The notes beneath the pieces were generated by a model, which made no database searches, was not told where the DNA came from, and saw only the letters and a program-made list of their open reading frames with translations. Both the position numbers and the translations under genes were made by a program. Of a stretch of 64,000 bases of DNA, positions 14,296 to 27,326 are shown in pieces. Position 1 is the first letter of the stretch; every line of letters starts with the position of its first letter. Source of the DNA: Salminus brasiliensis (Eukaryota > Chordata > Actinopteri > Characiformes > Bryconidae); assembly GCF_030463535.1 (NCBI RefSeq), contig NC_132893.1, positions 30,140,782 through 30,204,781 of the forward strand, written 5' to 3'.

Positions 14296-14499
14296 CTGCT
14301 CCTTTAGTCTTCAGGGAAGTGAAAATGAGCCAAGTGTAGCGAGTGTATCTGACCCGCATCTACTGCTGATCCTCTCACGCCATTTTCCGTGATCAGACCC
14401 GGATATAGAAGAGGAGGAAGTTCTATTCAAAACAAGCTGGACTTAAAATGAAGGCACTGTACAGGTGAGCTAGGGAGGACCTGTAGAGCAACCCAAACA

Positions 14500-15420
14500 C
14501 AATTCAAGGTGATCTTTATTAACAGATTGTTTATTTGGTAGGACTCAGTCAACATGTGGCATGATTGGGCCAGAAGAGCTGGTCTGAGTATTCCTAGAAC
14601 TGCTGATCTCCCTGGAGTCTCTCGAGTAACTCAGAATGGTGCAATACAGAAAATACATCCAGTCAGCGGCAGATCTGTAGATGGAAACACCTTGGTCAGA
14701 CTGGATGGAGCTGACAGAAAGGCTACAGTAACTCAGTACACCACTCTGTCCAACTGTGGCGGCACAGATGGGCTACAACAGCACAAGACCATGGCTGGTT
14801 CCACTGCTGTCAGCCAAGGACAGAAAGCTGAGGCTGCAGCGAGCAGAGACTCACCGACATTAGGCAGATGAAGACTGGAGAAACACAGCCTGGTCTGATG
14901 AACCTGGAGTTAGAGTCTGGGTCAAAAGCATTAATCTATGGACCCAACCAGCCTTGTGTCAACAGTCCAGGACGGTGGAGATGGTATAATGGTATGGGGA
15001 ATGTTTTCTTGGTACACTTTCGGCCCCTTACTACCAATCACATCTTCAATTACACAGATTATTGTTGCTGATCCTGTACATCTCCTATTGACCACAACTA
15101 CCCATCGTCTAATGGCTACTACTATCAGCATGATGCTGCACCAGGTCACAAAGCCAGTCATCTCAAACTGGTTCCATGAAGTGGCGTTCCCAGTCTGGAT
15201 CTGAAGCCAATAAAACACCTTTGGGAAGTGGCAGAGCGGGAGGTTTGCAGCATTACAGCGGTCCTGAAACATCTGCTGGAATTGTGTGACCTGCTAACAT
15301 GGACAAGAATCTCCAAGCAATGTTTCCAACATCGCGTGGAATCCATGCCATAAAGAACTGATGAGCAAATGGAGGTCCTCCCAGTATTAGCACAGCACTC
15401 CTAGTAAAGTGTCTGGCGAG
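14500..15420 (+). pseudogene. Dead Tc1-like transposon with broken transposase
   Basis: Peptide pieces of a Tc1-type transposase appear in order but in different frames: WARRAGLSIPRTADL (helix-turn-helix), DRKATVTQ, then LVSTVQDGGDGIMVWGMFSW, then a QHDAAPGHKA block near 15.13 kb and IKHLWEVAEREV near 15.2 kb. Several frameshifts and stops make it inactive. The order and spacing fit a full-length ancestor of about 340 residues. Confidence 0.85.
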
Positions 15421-16515
15421 AGTATACATAAGAAAACGGATGGTCTGACCTTTTGCCTGGATCCTGATGCTTTTCTGATCTGAGCCTTCTGGCTTCAGAA
15501 GATCACACTTCAGCCCACCAAAGGATCTTATTTAGAAGTGTAAAAACTCTGTCGGGGAGGAGGGGGGTATTAAACTCAAGTGTTTGATGGACGGGAAAAA
15601 CTTGGTCTGCCCGGTTCTGTAATGACAGTCTGCCTGCAACTAGGCCAGCGTACAAAACCACCAAAACCACTGGCAAAAAGAGCTGAAAAAATGGAGACGT
15701 GGGATAGACTTAAATAACATCTGCAGATATATTCCCAACATGCAGTTTTTAAACACAGCACCCTTCCTTTCTAATAGTATCTGAAGTCCAATGAGGGCTG
15801 ACTGTGTGCAAAAATACGAGAACGAGTAGGAGTACATACGAGTTCCTGAAGCAGCCAACCTGGAGATGTCTAAATGTATTAATTTTTCATTTTATGAGAA
15901 TGTGTCCAATTATACTCCATTGTGGATGGGCAATGACAATCGTTTATCATACCATGATCCATTTTGTTATCATTATACACTATACAATATTTGAAGAACA
16001 CTGACCAACTGCAAGTTTCATGACGGAGTGTGAATAGTCCTGTTTTAACCATAGGAGAGTAGAAAATGTCATAATAATAATTAATTAATGCATTTTTTAT
16101 TTAATAAAGGCCACTGTACTAAGTATACATGAGTATTTGGACAGCAGCTTTCAAAATCTGTAACTACAGGTGAATTTTGACTGTAGGACAGAATATCATG
16201 AAACTGTCTATGAATATCTCAATACTATAATTCTGACCATATCGCCGAGCCCCAGTGTCTATCCATCTTGCCACACCACCAAAGCACAGCCTATGTGAGG
16301 GAAATCCCTGTATTACATTTTCTGGTCATGCTGTACATCAGAAAACCACAAACCTGCTTGTTCATGAAAGGACTATGATCATCTTTGGTTTGGTTTTGTC
16401 AGTGACATCATACAGTATATTAAGTCATCTCAAAAATAGATCATCTGTGGTTTCTCATTAAGCATGGAGAATTAGGGACTGAGGTCAATCTCCAGTTTTT
16501 TCCCCCCCCATCTAC
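15421..16515. other. No gene seen
   Basis: Noncoding sequence between two transposon relics. No recognisable exon. Confidence 0.4.
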
Positions 16516-16519
16516 ACAC

Positions 16520-16927
16520 ACTACAATGTCCAAATATTTGTGGACTCCCCTTCTAATAAATGCACTCAAATACTTTAAGTTGCACCCATTGCTGACACAG
16601 AGATACCAATTCACACACCATTAGCACCATGCCTAATGCCCAGACGTGGGCTAGAGGGGTATAAAGGCCCCAACATTGAGCTGTGGAGCAGTGGAACTGT
16701 GCTCTCTGGAATGATGGTTGGTGCTCCATACTTTATAAAGAGTTAGGGGGTCGAGGGGATTGAAGCGGGGTGGTAATGCAATCAAATCCTCACAGTAATG
16801 CCTGAAAATCTAATAGAAGGCCTTCCCTGGACAGTAGAGACAGTTACTCCAACAAACGCAGGATACCCTCGACTACAGAAGAAACAATGAATGAGCAGGT
16901 GTCCAAGTACTTTTATCCATATGGTGC
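16520..16927 (+). mobile_element. DNA transposon family 1 copy
   Basis: The left end ACTACAATGTCCAAATATTT, the family body and the right end GTACTTTTATCCATATGGTG form diverged terminal inverted repeats. No coding capacity. Confidence 0.8.
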
Positions 16928-17817
16928 ATCTACCCATGCATTTCTTAAATCTAAAAATTGGAACTAAAACCACAGTTTTTGCTTTCTGTGAGATCAATAA
17001 ATACATCAAATTTCAGATGGAATCTAAGGGGGCGCTTTCACACCTATCTTGTTTGGTCCAGTCTTTCAGGCAGTTAAGGTCCGGACCAAAATAGCAAGTG
17101 TAAAAGGAGCCTTGGACCACAGTCTGGACCAAAGCATCAAAATCTGGTCCCACCAAAAATGGTGATGGGTTCAAACTGACCCATTAAAACAATAGAAAAA
17201 AAAAACAAATCAGAGAAGTAAAATGACTGGGGGCGATTCCATCAACCGGCAATGACAGATCACCATGCAGGACGAGCTCGTTCATTTGGTCAGCTGGAAC
17301 TAGTCTCAAGTTCTGAGCTTAAAGTTGGACCTGCTGGTAATAATGAAGTAATATCAGCAGTTTAGGAGAACCAGATCAAGCTGTTCCTTCATGTTTCCTC
17401 AGGAAATGAGACCCGTTTAATTGACAACATGTCAACGGAGACGCATGTCTTTCTACAAACCAATCAATATCAAGTACAGGCATACACAGCACACGCAGGG
17501 CATTATGACGGGACATAGGTAGGCATATAATCTGTTCTTTACTGCATTAAGTGGCTGAACTATAACGTGAAACCAAAACTAACTGGTTCAAGTGTAAACA
17601 GAACAATAGTGGTTCAGAAACTCAGGTGTGGAAACCCCTCCTGCATATATAAACATCTGCCTGATTCCAGAAACCTTAAGCATTATCCACCAATACCATC
17701 AAATTCCAATATCCAGTGCATCCCTTTCACAGACTGATGCAGTTGCATCAACATGGATTTGCTTGCGTTTTGTCTCACTGAAGGCAACTGATGATAAGCA
17801 GGATTTAGCCATGTGGA

Positions 17818-17935
17818 TGTGAGAGAGCGCGCGAGAGCAGAGAGAGAGAAAGATCAGAGAGAGACAGAGGGGGCACGAGCAAGAGAGAGCGAGAGAGCAA
17901 GAGAGAGAGAAAGTGAGAGAGGTAGACAGACAGAT
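17818..17935. repeat. GA-rich low-complexity tract
   Basis: Imperfect GAGA runs of about 118 bases with scattered CGC interruptions. The open frame across it is an artefact of composition. Confidence 0.9.
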
Positions 17936-19937
17936 GTTCAGCTGTTAAGTGGGTCACACAGCCAGCTGTACCAGCCGGGTAAATCTGAAGGCACAGATTT
18001 GCTGGACGTGTTCAAGTGTCAACTGTTATGCAAAAGGACATAAGGACAGCTCTCGGTACAGACTGAAGAACTGTGGCACAGAGTAAACAGCCAGCTGAAC
18101 ACCTCTGGAGTTCAAAACTTCACCATCTACAAACCCAGTGCCTTGCAAAGAGACGTCTGCGGCCAGTATGTGCCATTTCGTAGCGTGTAGTGTTCCACAC
18201 TCTGGACTGATCTGCTGTGCGGTGATTCAGGTTTCTTTACTTGTGTATGTTTTTCAGTGCTGGTTTAAAACAATATGTATTTAGAAAATAAAATAACATT
18301 TAAAAAAAAGGCAAGCGGTTCTCCCGCTGGTAAAACAGGCAGTTTCTGTGATCATTTTCAAAAGATTCAGATATTATGTTCTGTTTTCAGGTTCCACTGT
18401 AAAACAGCTCCACACTGCAGACTCTTTTATTTACCTCCTGAGAACATCTGCACTGCTGGGCTATAATGTCTGTTAATTGTGCCCTGAGAACACCAGATGG
18501 CGCTCTGAACACAGTGGAAAAACAAAGACTCGGAACTGGATTTAAAATATGCCTGGATCATATCAGGACATACCCGAACTTATCACCAGAGTCCACATGC
18601 TTCTTTCACTTTAGGTGAAGGTTCTGTTTCTCTCAGCTCGTCCAGAAAAACGCGTCCTTCAGTGGCTACTCAAAGCTTGATTTACACTTTCCGACAGTAG
18701 GGGAAGCCCAGGAGGAAGAAATGCCAATTCTCCATAGCGCTGCTTTAATGAGGGCATGTCAGAGCAGGACAAACTCTTCACAGGTACTTCAGTATCTTCA
18801 ATTTCTTCTGTATTCCATATGTTTTTAATCCTTCAGAAACTGCCTTCATAAGCTTGTTCTGATGGCCTTCATTTGCTTGTTTGTTTATTGTTGATGGACT
18901 GGATTTAGCAGGTGCATTGCTGAGCCTTCAGAACGTCAATAGAAATGCACTGTAATGAAGCAGTTTATCAACATTCCAGGCACCAGGACAACTGTCTAAC
19001 ACACCCAGCCTAAAGTCATTAGCGCCAGACACACCTGGACAGCTCACCCTTATCACCTCTGACGAACTTCCAAACACTGATACACCAACAGCACCGAAAC
19101 TAGAGCCGCCAGGACAGAAGCAAAAGCTCATGTTTTGGTTCTCCACCATCTGTTTGAGCCGTGCCCATTTGTTATGTGCTGAGACGAGCATCTTCTTGAA
19201 GCTCAGTGCTGAACACCGACTCAACGCCACAAGGAAACACGTCCACAATAAAACAAAGAATGCGGTCCCACTTATTCAAACACACCTTCCTCTCTCAATC
19301 TGACATAACTGTCGATTGCAACACCTAGGAGACAGGAAACTGTCCAACTCGTAGAACGATGCTCCAGTTCCGGCGTCTTTTTGAGCCTTTACCAGTCTAA
19401 TAGTGTTTACCCTTACTTTTTAACACAACGCCACCCAATCCACTCAGGTCAACAGGGCCTAAAACCATTTCTTCAGTAGTCATTGTGTTGAAAAGGGCTT
19501 AATGTCAGTCATCTGCTTTTGAAGTGCAGCCTGGAGCGCAGGAGGGATGATGGGAAAGGGTCCGAGTGTTCGGGAATGACAGCGCAAGCTCCAGAATGAC
19601 AGCTCCGAGCTGACAATCAGCAGGGAGAAGAGGATTTTCTTCTGTTTAGGCAGACAGCGGCAGTCCCCACAAGCGATCCAATTTGCGGCAGACGTGCAAG
19701 GACTGAGTAGGTTAGTCATGTTAGTTTACATTCTCACGTCTCTGCGACAAGGAAGCGTGAAAAACAGTCTGAAGCAGCAAGTGAAAACAGAAAATACCTT
19801 AAAAAACACATTAACCGCATAAAAAACACCATAACTCAGGTGTTTTGGCAGGGTTTCACCTTCTTATTACTGTGCGGTGGTTGTTCTTTACACCCTCCCT
19901 ATAACTAGTAGCTGCTAAGTGTTCTAGAAGTTCTCCA
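17936..19937. other. No gene seen
   Basis: Noncoding. It includes a copy of the dispersed repeat at 18593-18760 that recurs at 60.09-60.20 and 60.80-61.00 kb. No recognisable exon. Confidence 0.45.
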
Positions 19938-20217
19938 TATACATTATATGGACAAAACTATTGGGACACCTGCTCAAACTATCATTATTGCCCAGGGTGG
20001 GGCTTGAAAGTCCTTAAGCCCACACCAGGCATTAGGCATGGTGACAATAGCTTCATGTTTATCTGCTGGTCCTATTTTATTGGCAGTACACAATTCTCTA
20101 CAGGGCCTAGACAAGCTGTGTATGCACATTTGCTCATCTGTCTCAGCAAACGGTGCAACTTGAAGTAGCTGAATGCATTCAGCAGAAGGGGTGTCCACAA
20201 ACATTTGGACACATGCA
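19938..20217 (-). mobile_element. DNA transposon family 1, internally shortened copy
   Basis: The ends ATTATATGGACAAAACTATT and GTCCACAAACATTTGGACAC form terminal inverted repeats around a body that lacks much of the middle. Confidence 0.8.
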
Positions 20218-20524
20218 GGAGAGCACAAGTGAACAATCATGTGTTGTTTTTATTTCCCACCCCCACATTCGGTACTGACGCCTCTGAGAACATGGACGTT
20301 CTCCAGGAATGGGAGATGAACGTGATTACAGGAATATGATCTCCACACAGTGATCATGAAGAGGAGGAGATCCAACAAGGTCAAAACGTCAGACTTCATT
20401 AACATGACACACGATACTCAAAATATTAGGCTGGACGACCAATCAGAAATCCTGAAAATCAATTCCGAGGTCATTCAGAGTTAAAGTGTTACTAATGCGG
20501 CATGTTTAAACGTGACCCACTTTA

Positions 20525-21085
20525 GGCGTTCCCAGTGGCTCAGCGGTCTAATAGGCTTCCACTCCGACCCGGTGGCCGCGAGTCTGAATCCCGAGCAGCA
20601 TTGCCATCAGCTTCCAGAGTCCGAGAAAGCACAATTAACCATGACCTCTCCAGATGGGTAGATGGCACTCTCTCCTCACTGCTCTTAAGTGACATTAGCC
20701 AGCACAGCTGTCTGTTAGCTGTTGTGAAGGAGCTAAGGGCCTGACGATTTCCTCAGAGCATGTTGTACCTGGCAATTGAAAAAGAGGCGGTGGCTTGCTC
20801 TACATAACCCAAAGCACACATGTTAAGTCCTTACCCTTCTACACTGTTAAAATGAGAAGATCCTTGAGAAACTTTTGGAGGTTCTTCAGTCTGAACCTGT
20901 GGAGGAACCATCAAGAAAAGGTTTTCTAAAGAAAAACACCTTAAGAGGTTCCTCCACAGAACCTCCAAAAGTTCCCCAAGGATCTTATACTTTGAGCAGT
21001 GTAGCGTCGGGAGCATTGCCAGTGCTAGAGGCAGTTATGAACCGGTGGGTTAATTGGCAGCAGAAAATTGGGAGGAAAAGGGACC
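20525..21085 (+). mobile_element. tRNA-derived SINE interrupted by a foldback element
   Basis: The tRNA-like head CAGTGGCTCAGCGGTCTAAT and the SINE body run to about 20838. The SINE then resumes at 21005 (AGCATTGCCAGTGCTAGAGG) and ends with AAATTGGGAGGAAAAGGG. The interruption is the 166-bp hairpin element at 20839-21004. Confidence 0.7.
20839..21004. mobile_element. Foldback MITE, 166 bp, inside a SINE
   Basis: It runs from CTACACTG to CAGTGTAG. The left arm (AAGATCCTTGAGAAACTTTT GGAGGTTC) pairs with the right arm (GAACCTCCAAAAGTTCCCCA AGGATCTT), so nearly the whole element folds back on itself. TA lies at both ends, as expected of a TA target. Confidence 0.85.
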
Positions 21086-21273
21086 CGGTTTAGAAATCAG
21101 AAAACCTCACAGAAATTCCAAATTTCACAATGAATTTTTCACATGATTAGTAAAGGAGCACAGGAACGTCACGGCTGTAAGGAGCTTTGTAGTTGGTGAA
21201 CATGCAAGAGCATTTAGCAATGAGGTACCATTCTCAGTTTTAATGGAAACATTCCATAGTTCTTACACAACCA

Positions 21274-21286
21274 CCCCCCCCCCCCC

Positions 21287-21330
<44 letters not shown>
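21274..21330. repeat. C16 homopolymer followed by CA microsatellite
   Basis: About sixteen C residues run directly into about twenty CA units. Confidence 0.95.
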
Positions 21331-21332
<2 letters not shown>

Positions 21333-21596
21333 CAGAGCCCTGGTGTAATGAAGCCGAAGAATATTTCCTTACCGGAGGTCTATTGTGGAGCAGAAGCGAG
21401 GTTACATGGAAAATGTAATAAATCTCCACGGCACAGTGAGAGAACAGCCTTAACTACAGAGCTTCATTTTCCATTGTTAGTCCTACTTTTCTGACATCTG
21501 AGGTGATTAAATCTGTAACGTCAATCGTTTAGTACCGCAGAGAACATCCAGACGAGAGCTGATGACTGACAGATCACAGAATAATGGGGCTACACA

Positions 21597-22225
21597 CTGA
21601 TCAGCCATAACATTAAAACCACCACTTACTGTTCTTTCTTATAGCTCCACTTCCCCTATAGGAGCACTGTGTAGTTCTAACCTCAGACTGTGTCCATCTG
21701 TTTCTCTGCAGACTCTGTTATTACCCTCCTTTCACCCTGTTCTTCAATGCCCAGGACCCCGCAGGACTGACCACCACAGAGCAGGTAGTTATTGAGTGAG
21801 GGGTCATTCGCAGCACTGCAGTGACACTGACTCACATGGTGTTAGTAGTGTGTGTGCTGAGCTGGTGGTATCAGAGACAGCAGTGCTGCTGGAGTGTTTA
21901 AACACGGTGTCTGTCCACTCACTGTCCCCTCTATTAGACGCTCCTACCTAGTTGGTCCAGCTTATAGATGTAAAGTCAGAGACAGAAGCTCTGCATCTGT
22001 TGCTGCACAGTTTGTGTTGGTCATCCTCTAGTCCTTCATCAGTGCCCACAGCATGCTGTTGGCTGTATATTATCTGGTTGGTGGACTCTTCTCAGTCCAG
22101 TAGTGACGCTGGGTGTTTAAACACACCAGCAGCCCTGCTGTGTCTCATCCATAACTTGCACCAACACAACACACACAACCACGACTATGTCTGGGTCACT
22201 GCAGTATTGAGGATGAGTGCAAGTA
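21597..22225 (+). mobile_element. DNA transposon, TGATCAGCCATAACATTAAA end, third body type
   Basis: It begins with the GATCAGCCATAACATTAAAA end shared with family 2 but has a different body (GTTAGTAGTGTGTGTGCTGA, CACTCACTGTCCCCTCTATT). The right end is unclear. No coding region. Confidence 0.55.
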
Positions 22226-22285
22226 GGACTCAATATTTGTGATATTTTAATAAAAATAAAATGTATAATATACTAACAAGACAGG

Positions 22286-22560
22286 GCTCCGAGTGGTCCG
22301 AGCAATTTTGGACGTTCTCTGGAGCTAAACGAAGATCTCTAGTTTGAATACCGGGTCATACTGCCTGCCATCAGCAGCTGGAGCCTGAGAGAGCACAACT
22401 GACCTTGCTCTCTCTAAATAAATTTATTGTAATGCTGGCCGGCATGGGCGTCAGCTGGGCGGTGCATCCGAGCTGGGTACCCAGCACTTTTCTCAGAGCA
22501 TGTTGGATGCCCGGTGAGAAAAAAGGGGGGAGAACTAATGACTGGGTTGGGTAATTAGCT
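22286..22560 (+). mobile_element. tRNA-derived SINE copy
   Basis: A tRNA-like head with a degenerate B box (AGTTTGAATACC), the CATCAGCAGCTGGAG body and a tail with GAGAAAAAAGGGGG. Diverged. Confidence 0.6.
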
Positions 22561-24841
22561 ATCGAACATACTAACATAACTACTGCTGTAGTAAGGGGAG
22601 TATGCCACATCACATGAATGTGCTGGAGTGGGGTGTTTATTGGTGCAGGTTATTTGCAAACTTTGGTGCTCAACTTAACATACTTAAATACTCTGAATAA
22701 AACTGAAAACTGCTCCACAAAATGTACATTGAAGAAAAACTAGATGCATACTGCAACAATGGTGTAAAAATATGAAAAACTGACTACACTGACTTCAGCC
22801 GCAGCGAATCAGAAAGTGTGAACAGGTTTAATGAAGTGTTAACTGGGGTGATGAAGTCATTTAATTTGCACCGTCATAATTAAAGTATTCAGTTCACAAT
22901 TACTTTGGACGTACAGAATATTTAAAAAGCTGCTAGACTGCAATTCCCAATGCCATACGGTCCAAAGAAAGCGCCGCGTCTGTTCATACAAGCGTCGGTC
23001 ATCTTACAAAACACACACAGGTTTTGCTGAAAGGTGCTCGGGGAAGGCCAGACGTAAGCCAGACAGCAAACCAGAAAACGACAGATGAAAGACTGAAAGA
23101 TTGAAAGCGAAGATGAAAGTCAGACTTACATTAGGGAGCTATAACCTCAACAACCAGCAGCACCTCCAGACATATCCTTCAATAAAACTTTCGTTTTATC
23201 GATGAGTGCATCTCAGGGCCTGCTCTGTCCAAATGCACCCTCTGCGACTCCATTGGCACCGCCCCACCCTACCTCCTCCTCCCCATCTCCATCTCCTCCA
23301 CCTCCTCTCACTACATTCTCTACTAAAAACTCAAGCACAGCCCTCCTAAAGCACGATCACAAAGTAAAAGTATCTGCTTAAGCCAGGAAACTACAGGTGA
23401 CAATAGGCAACATATTTTAACCAATAGAGATCACCATAAAACTTCCCCAGGTGAAATACTTACATTTATATTACACTTTATTATTTTTTATGGCTAAATA
23501 TGCAAACGAGGCATTAATTCATGAATAATGCACCAACTTTTAAATATCCTGTGCTGTGCTAATGTGCAATTTTACATGCAGTCATGCGTTTCCTCAAACT
23601 TGGGGATAGGTAACAACTTCGGCAGCCCCTGCTGATGAGAAATCCACTGTTTTTCGGTTGTGGGATGAGTCTTGGAGAGATGTAGGTGTTTACACTATAC
23701 GCCATAATGTGGCTCAAATGCATCTCAGAGCCCCTCCTGAAGTGGTTTGAGTGATGGGATTTGTATCTGGGTGTGTTTACACTTGCACTTTTGCATGTCT
23801 TGACCTTATCCAGATATAATCCTGATACTCAAGATGGATGAAGTGACCAGGTGTAAACAAGGTCAAAGGTTTTCACAGAGAAAATTTTGAATCTCTCGTT
23901 TTATCATTTCATAACTTAGAAAACACTGCCAACGGCCAGTAAACCCCCATTTTTGCCATGTTTACAGGCAGAAAGTGTTACATAACTGAGGCTATGAACC
24001 ATATATGAACAATCCTCTTGGTAGAAACCTTTAGAATATAGAGAGGGGTAAATGTATGTGAGGCTATCTGGCTCAGAGTAAAACTCATTTTAAAAATAAG
24101 GCCTTTAAAAGAGATCAACAGCAGCCAATAAGACATTATGCTTAGGCTTAAATCTTCTTTTTTATTAGGTTCCTCTGGTTGCTGATGCGAAGGATATGAC
24201 CATATCTGGATCTGATAGCATTGTACAGGAGACAGAGAGCTTCACAGCGATACCTGTGATGACAGCGGTTGCAGTACTGCAGGTTTTATTTGGATACTAA
24301 TTTTCCATAAATTTGGGAGAAATCAGACGCAAAGAAAGTGCAGCTGTCTAAAAGAAAATCTCAAAATCTCTCAGAATCTCAAAACTGACCACTGCATGAC
24401 CAAACTGTTAAGACATGTTAACTTCAAGAGCTCCATTTTAAACCAGGACTTTCAGCACACCCACATCACTGGGCTGAATTTCCTCTGAGAAAACGGAAAA
24501 GAGCTGTGAAACATGACACACAGGTGGTAGGCTAATCATAGCCTCTGAAGGAAGGCTTTGATCGGATGGAGATACAGCCAACGTCAACATTTCATACATT
24601 CAACATCAGTACTGGACTTTCAGGGGAAAGCAATGGAAAAAAAGAATAAGTAACAATCAGTAATGGGACTTAATCAGCTAATCAGTCATCTGAAAGCAAG
24701 CTGGCCGGCTCTCGTTAAGGCCTGCAGAGGAAATGCAGAAGAAACCTGAGACGTAGAAAGGAAGATGCACCTTCACGCCGGTGTAATCTTCTGTCACGTT
24801 AGGCTGCAGTTTTAGACACAGCATGTGTCTCTGAGGTAGAG

Positions 24842-24870
<29 letters not shown>
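22561..24870. other. No gene seen
   Basis: Noncoding. The repeat at 23648-23866 is the second copy of the pair with 13264-13520. A CA run lies at 24842-24878. No recognisable exon. Confidence 0.4.
23648..23866 (+). repeat. Dispersed repeat, copy B of a pair
   Basis: Same orientation as copy A at 13.26 kb, with shared runs such as CCTCCTGAAGTGGTTTGAGT and CTTGGAGAGA. Confidence 0.7.
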
Positions 24871-24875
<5 letters not shown>

Positions 24876-24879
<4 letters not shown>

Positions 24880-25100
24880 TTAAAGGTGCCACACAAGGTT
24901 CCTTAAGCGATGCCGTGGAAGAACCAATTTTGGCTCCAGCTGTAATGTTTGTAAAAAACCTTTATATATCAAGTGACGGCTCTTTAGACTTTTAAAAAGG
25001 ACCTTCACACTCACATCTCGATCACGTTTATTAAAAACCAAGAAAGGTTCTTCTAAGGAATCACTCAAAGAACCTTCTATAGCACCTTTATTTTTAAGTG
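24876..25100. mobile_element. Foldback element (AAGAACC type)
   Basis: Left arm ACTTTTAAAGGTGCCACACA and right arm ending TATAGCACCTTTATTTTTAA are inverted, with AAGGTTC and GAAGAACC blocks paired inside. The open frame across it is a palindrome artefact. Confidence 0.65.
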
Positions 25101-26338
25101 ATCCGTATGTCTGACGATTTATTGGGCAATCCCAAACTAATATTGCCTGCAAACAAGCTGGAAGCTCTTTAATGAGGATTAAAAGCATTTACAAGTAGAC
25201 CATCAAGTTCAAACTACACAAAAAAACAACCTACTCAAATCCCCATTGATGTCCAGACCCACATCCACTGATGATATGCCATCTCCAATTTGAACGCAGA
25301 GTAAAATACAAATGAACGTTCAAACGTTGAAATGTAAAAGGCCCCTCACTTTTACAGACATTTGCGGAAACCGCCGTCAATGATCAAACCTAGGCATCTG
25401 GATACAGGCTATCACAATAAAGTGGGTAGGGAAATTGGCGGGGTTTATGCTGCGCCCGCACCCATCCTCATATGACTGGGATTTCTCTTGGCAAAATTTT
25501 GACTAATTTGGTTTTAGAGCAGGTACTAAAAAACAACTCATTAAAATTAGATTTACACTCGGTTTGACTTCCCAGTCAGGGTCCCAGTGATTCCAGAGTC
25601 CGGAGCCTACTTGGAATCACTGGCCGAAAGGCAGGAATACCCTCTGGACAGGGTGCCATTCCATCGCAGGATCCCCCCCCCCCAAACAAACACACAAAAC
25701 CATTCACTCACAGGGGCAGGGGCAATTTAGCATGGTCAACTCACCTACTGTGTTTATTTTTGGGAGGTGGGAGGAGAACAGAACACCTGAAGGAAACCCG
25801 TGCAAACACAGGGAGAACACATTAAACTCTGGAGCCAGGACTGAACCCACAACCCCAGGCCCCTGGAGCTGTGCGACATCTTCAGTCATCTTTAACCATT
25901 TCTCACAGGGGTGCTTATAATAAATCACAATCATTTGATCATCTCAAGCTGGTATTCAGTCCAGTATCAGGTATGTGCTTCTTATCAGGGCAAAAAAGGA
26001 CTCCAAATATTAAAAGCCAAAGAGTCTGTTACAGATTATATAGAACCACACACAGTAAAGCTCCCGAGTGATAATTATTCATTTGCTGATCAAACTAAAG
26101 CAGGTTACAGTAAGTGAATCGAGAGCTGTCACAGTTAGGCTGAAGTATTACACTCATAGTGCAGTAAAAAAAAAAAAATCACATTACTGTGTGTGACTGA
26201 TTGATGGTAGTGAACCAAGAGCCTGTGGCACACACAGCTTACCTTAATCATTAGAACTTATCCAAGTGCCAATTAACATGAGGGTAATAGACATGAATCA
26301 ATCAGGGCAGATTTAAACACAGGTGAATTCTTTATGAT
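25101..26338. other. No gene; one dispersed fish repeat at 25590-25880
   Basis: 25590-25880 shares the phrases TTTTTGGGAGGTGGGAGGA, GGAGAACACA and CCCCTGGAGCTGTG with 56640-56960. This is a repeat found widely in fish genomes, and I do not assign its class. The rest is featureless. Confidence 0.5.
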
Positions 26339-26344
26339 ACAAAC

Positions 26345-26770
26345 ATTACACATCTGGATAAAAGTTCTGGGACACCTGCTCATTCACTGCTTCTTCCAAC
26401 TTCTTCCAAATCAACTTGCTACGTCGCTGTTTTCAGAAGATGATAACCACCCTACCCCATTCTCAAGTCCCCACCCCATTCTCAAAGTATTGGATGAAGC
26501 AACAACCATCATTCAAGGGAACGCGGTTCCACTGTTCCACAGCTCAATGCTGGAGGGCTGCAGGGCTTTATACCCCTCTAGCCCACCCCTGGCATTAGGC
26601 AGAATGGTGATGATAGGTTCTTGTCTAGCTGTTCCACAGAGGCCATTTGTATAAAACTGTGTACAAGTTGTGTGTGTGCATTTGCACAGCTGTGTCAGCA
26701 ATGGGCGCAACTTAAAGCGGCTGAATGCATTCATTAAAAGGGGTGTCCACAAACATTTGGACATATAGTG
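26345..26770 (-). mobile_element. DNA transposon family 1 copy
   Basis: The ends ATCTGGATAAAAGTTCTGGG and TTTGGACATATAGTGACA are inverted, with the family body between them. Confidence 0.8.
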
Positions 26771-26849
26771 ACACATTGTGTTTGTAGAGCAGAACATGTG
26801 TTAAGCTGAAAGTATCAAATTCTCAATGTAATGAAGCTACACAAAAAGG

Positions 26850-27235
26850 TTCAAACATATGGGCTCAACGTCTGGACCCCCTTGTGACCCATCAAGGCAT
26901 GGACTGCACAAGACCTCTGAAGGTGTCCTGTGGTATCTGGCCCCACAGCGTTAGCAGCAGGTCCTTTAAGTCCTGCAAGATAGCAATCTTACCTCTAATC
27001 TTAAGTGGTGATGTGTGGCATCCATAATTCGACTGGTTTGCCCAGCACATCCTGCAGATGATCAATCGGATTGGGATTTTAATAATCTGTCCGTCGAACT
27101 TGGGTATACCAAGAACATCTAACAAGACCTGCCTGATGTTCTGGAGATGTTCTGAACCAGACACCTAGCCATCACAGATTAGTTCTTGTCTCAGTGTCTC
27201 AGATTCTTGTGCTTGCCCATTTTTCCTGCTTCTAA
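26850..27235 (+). mobile_element. DNA transposon family 2, fragment
   Basis: The body phrases GACTGCACAAGACCTCTGAA and GATGTTCTGGAGATGTTCTG are shared with copies at 9.0 and 38.0 kb. The terminal repeats are lost. Confidence 0.6.
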
Positions 27236-27268
27236 CACCTACATCATCTGCCAATTTCAGAATCAGAA

Positions 27269-27270
<2 letters not shown>

Positions 27271-27321
<51 letters not shown>
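27271..27321. repeat. TA microsatellite
   Basis: About 25 TA units within an AT-rich stretch. Confidence 0.95.

Positions 27322-27324
<3 letters not shown>

Positions 27325-27326
<2 letters not shown>

Noticed and set aside
14002..14392. Two plus-strand frames with long His-Thr runs
   Set aside because: They are translations of the CA microsatellite at 14205-14293.
18928..19248. 106-codon minus-strand frame
   Set aside because: There is no family resemblance and no matching splice sites, and it includes weak internal CCAGGACA repeats. Treated as chance.
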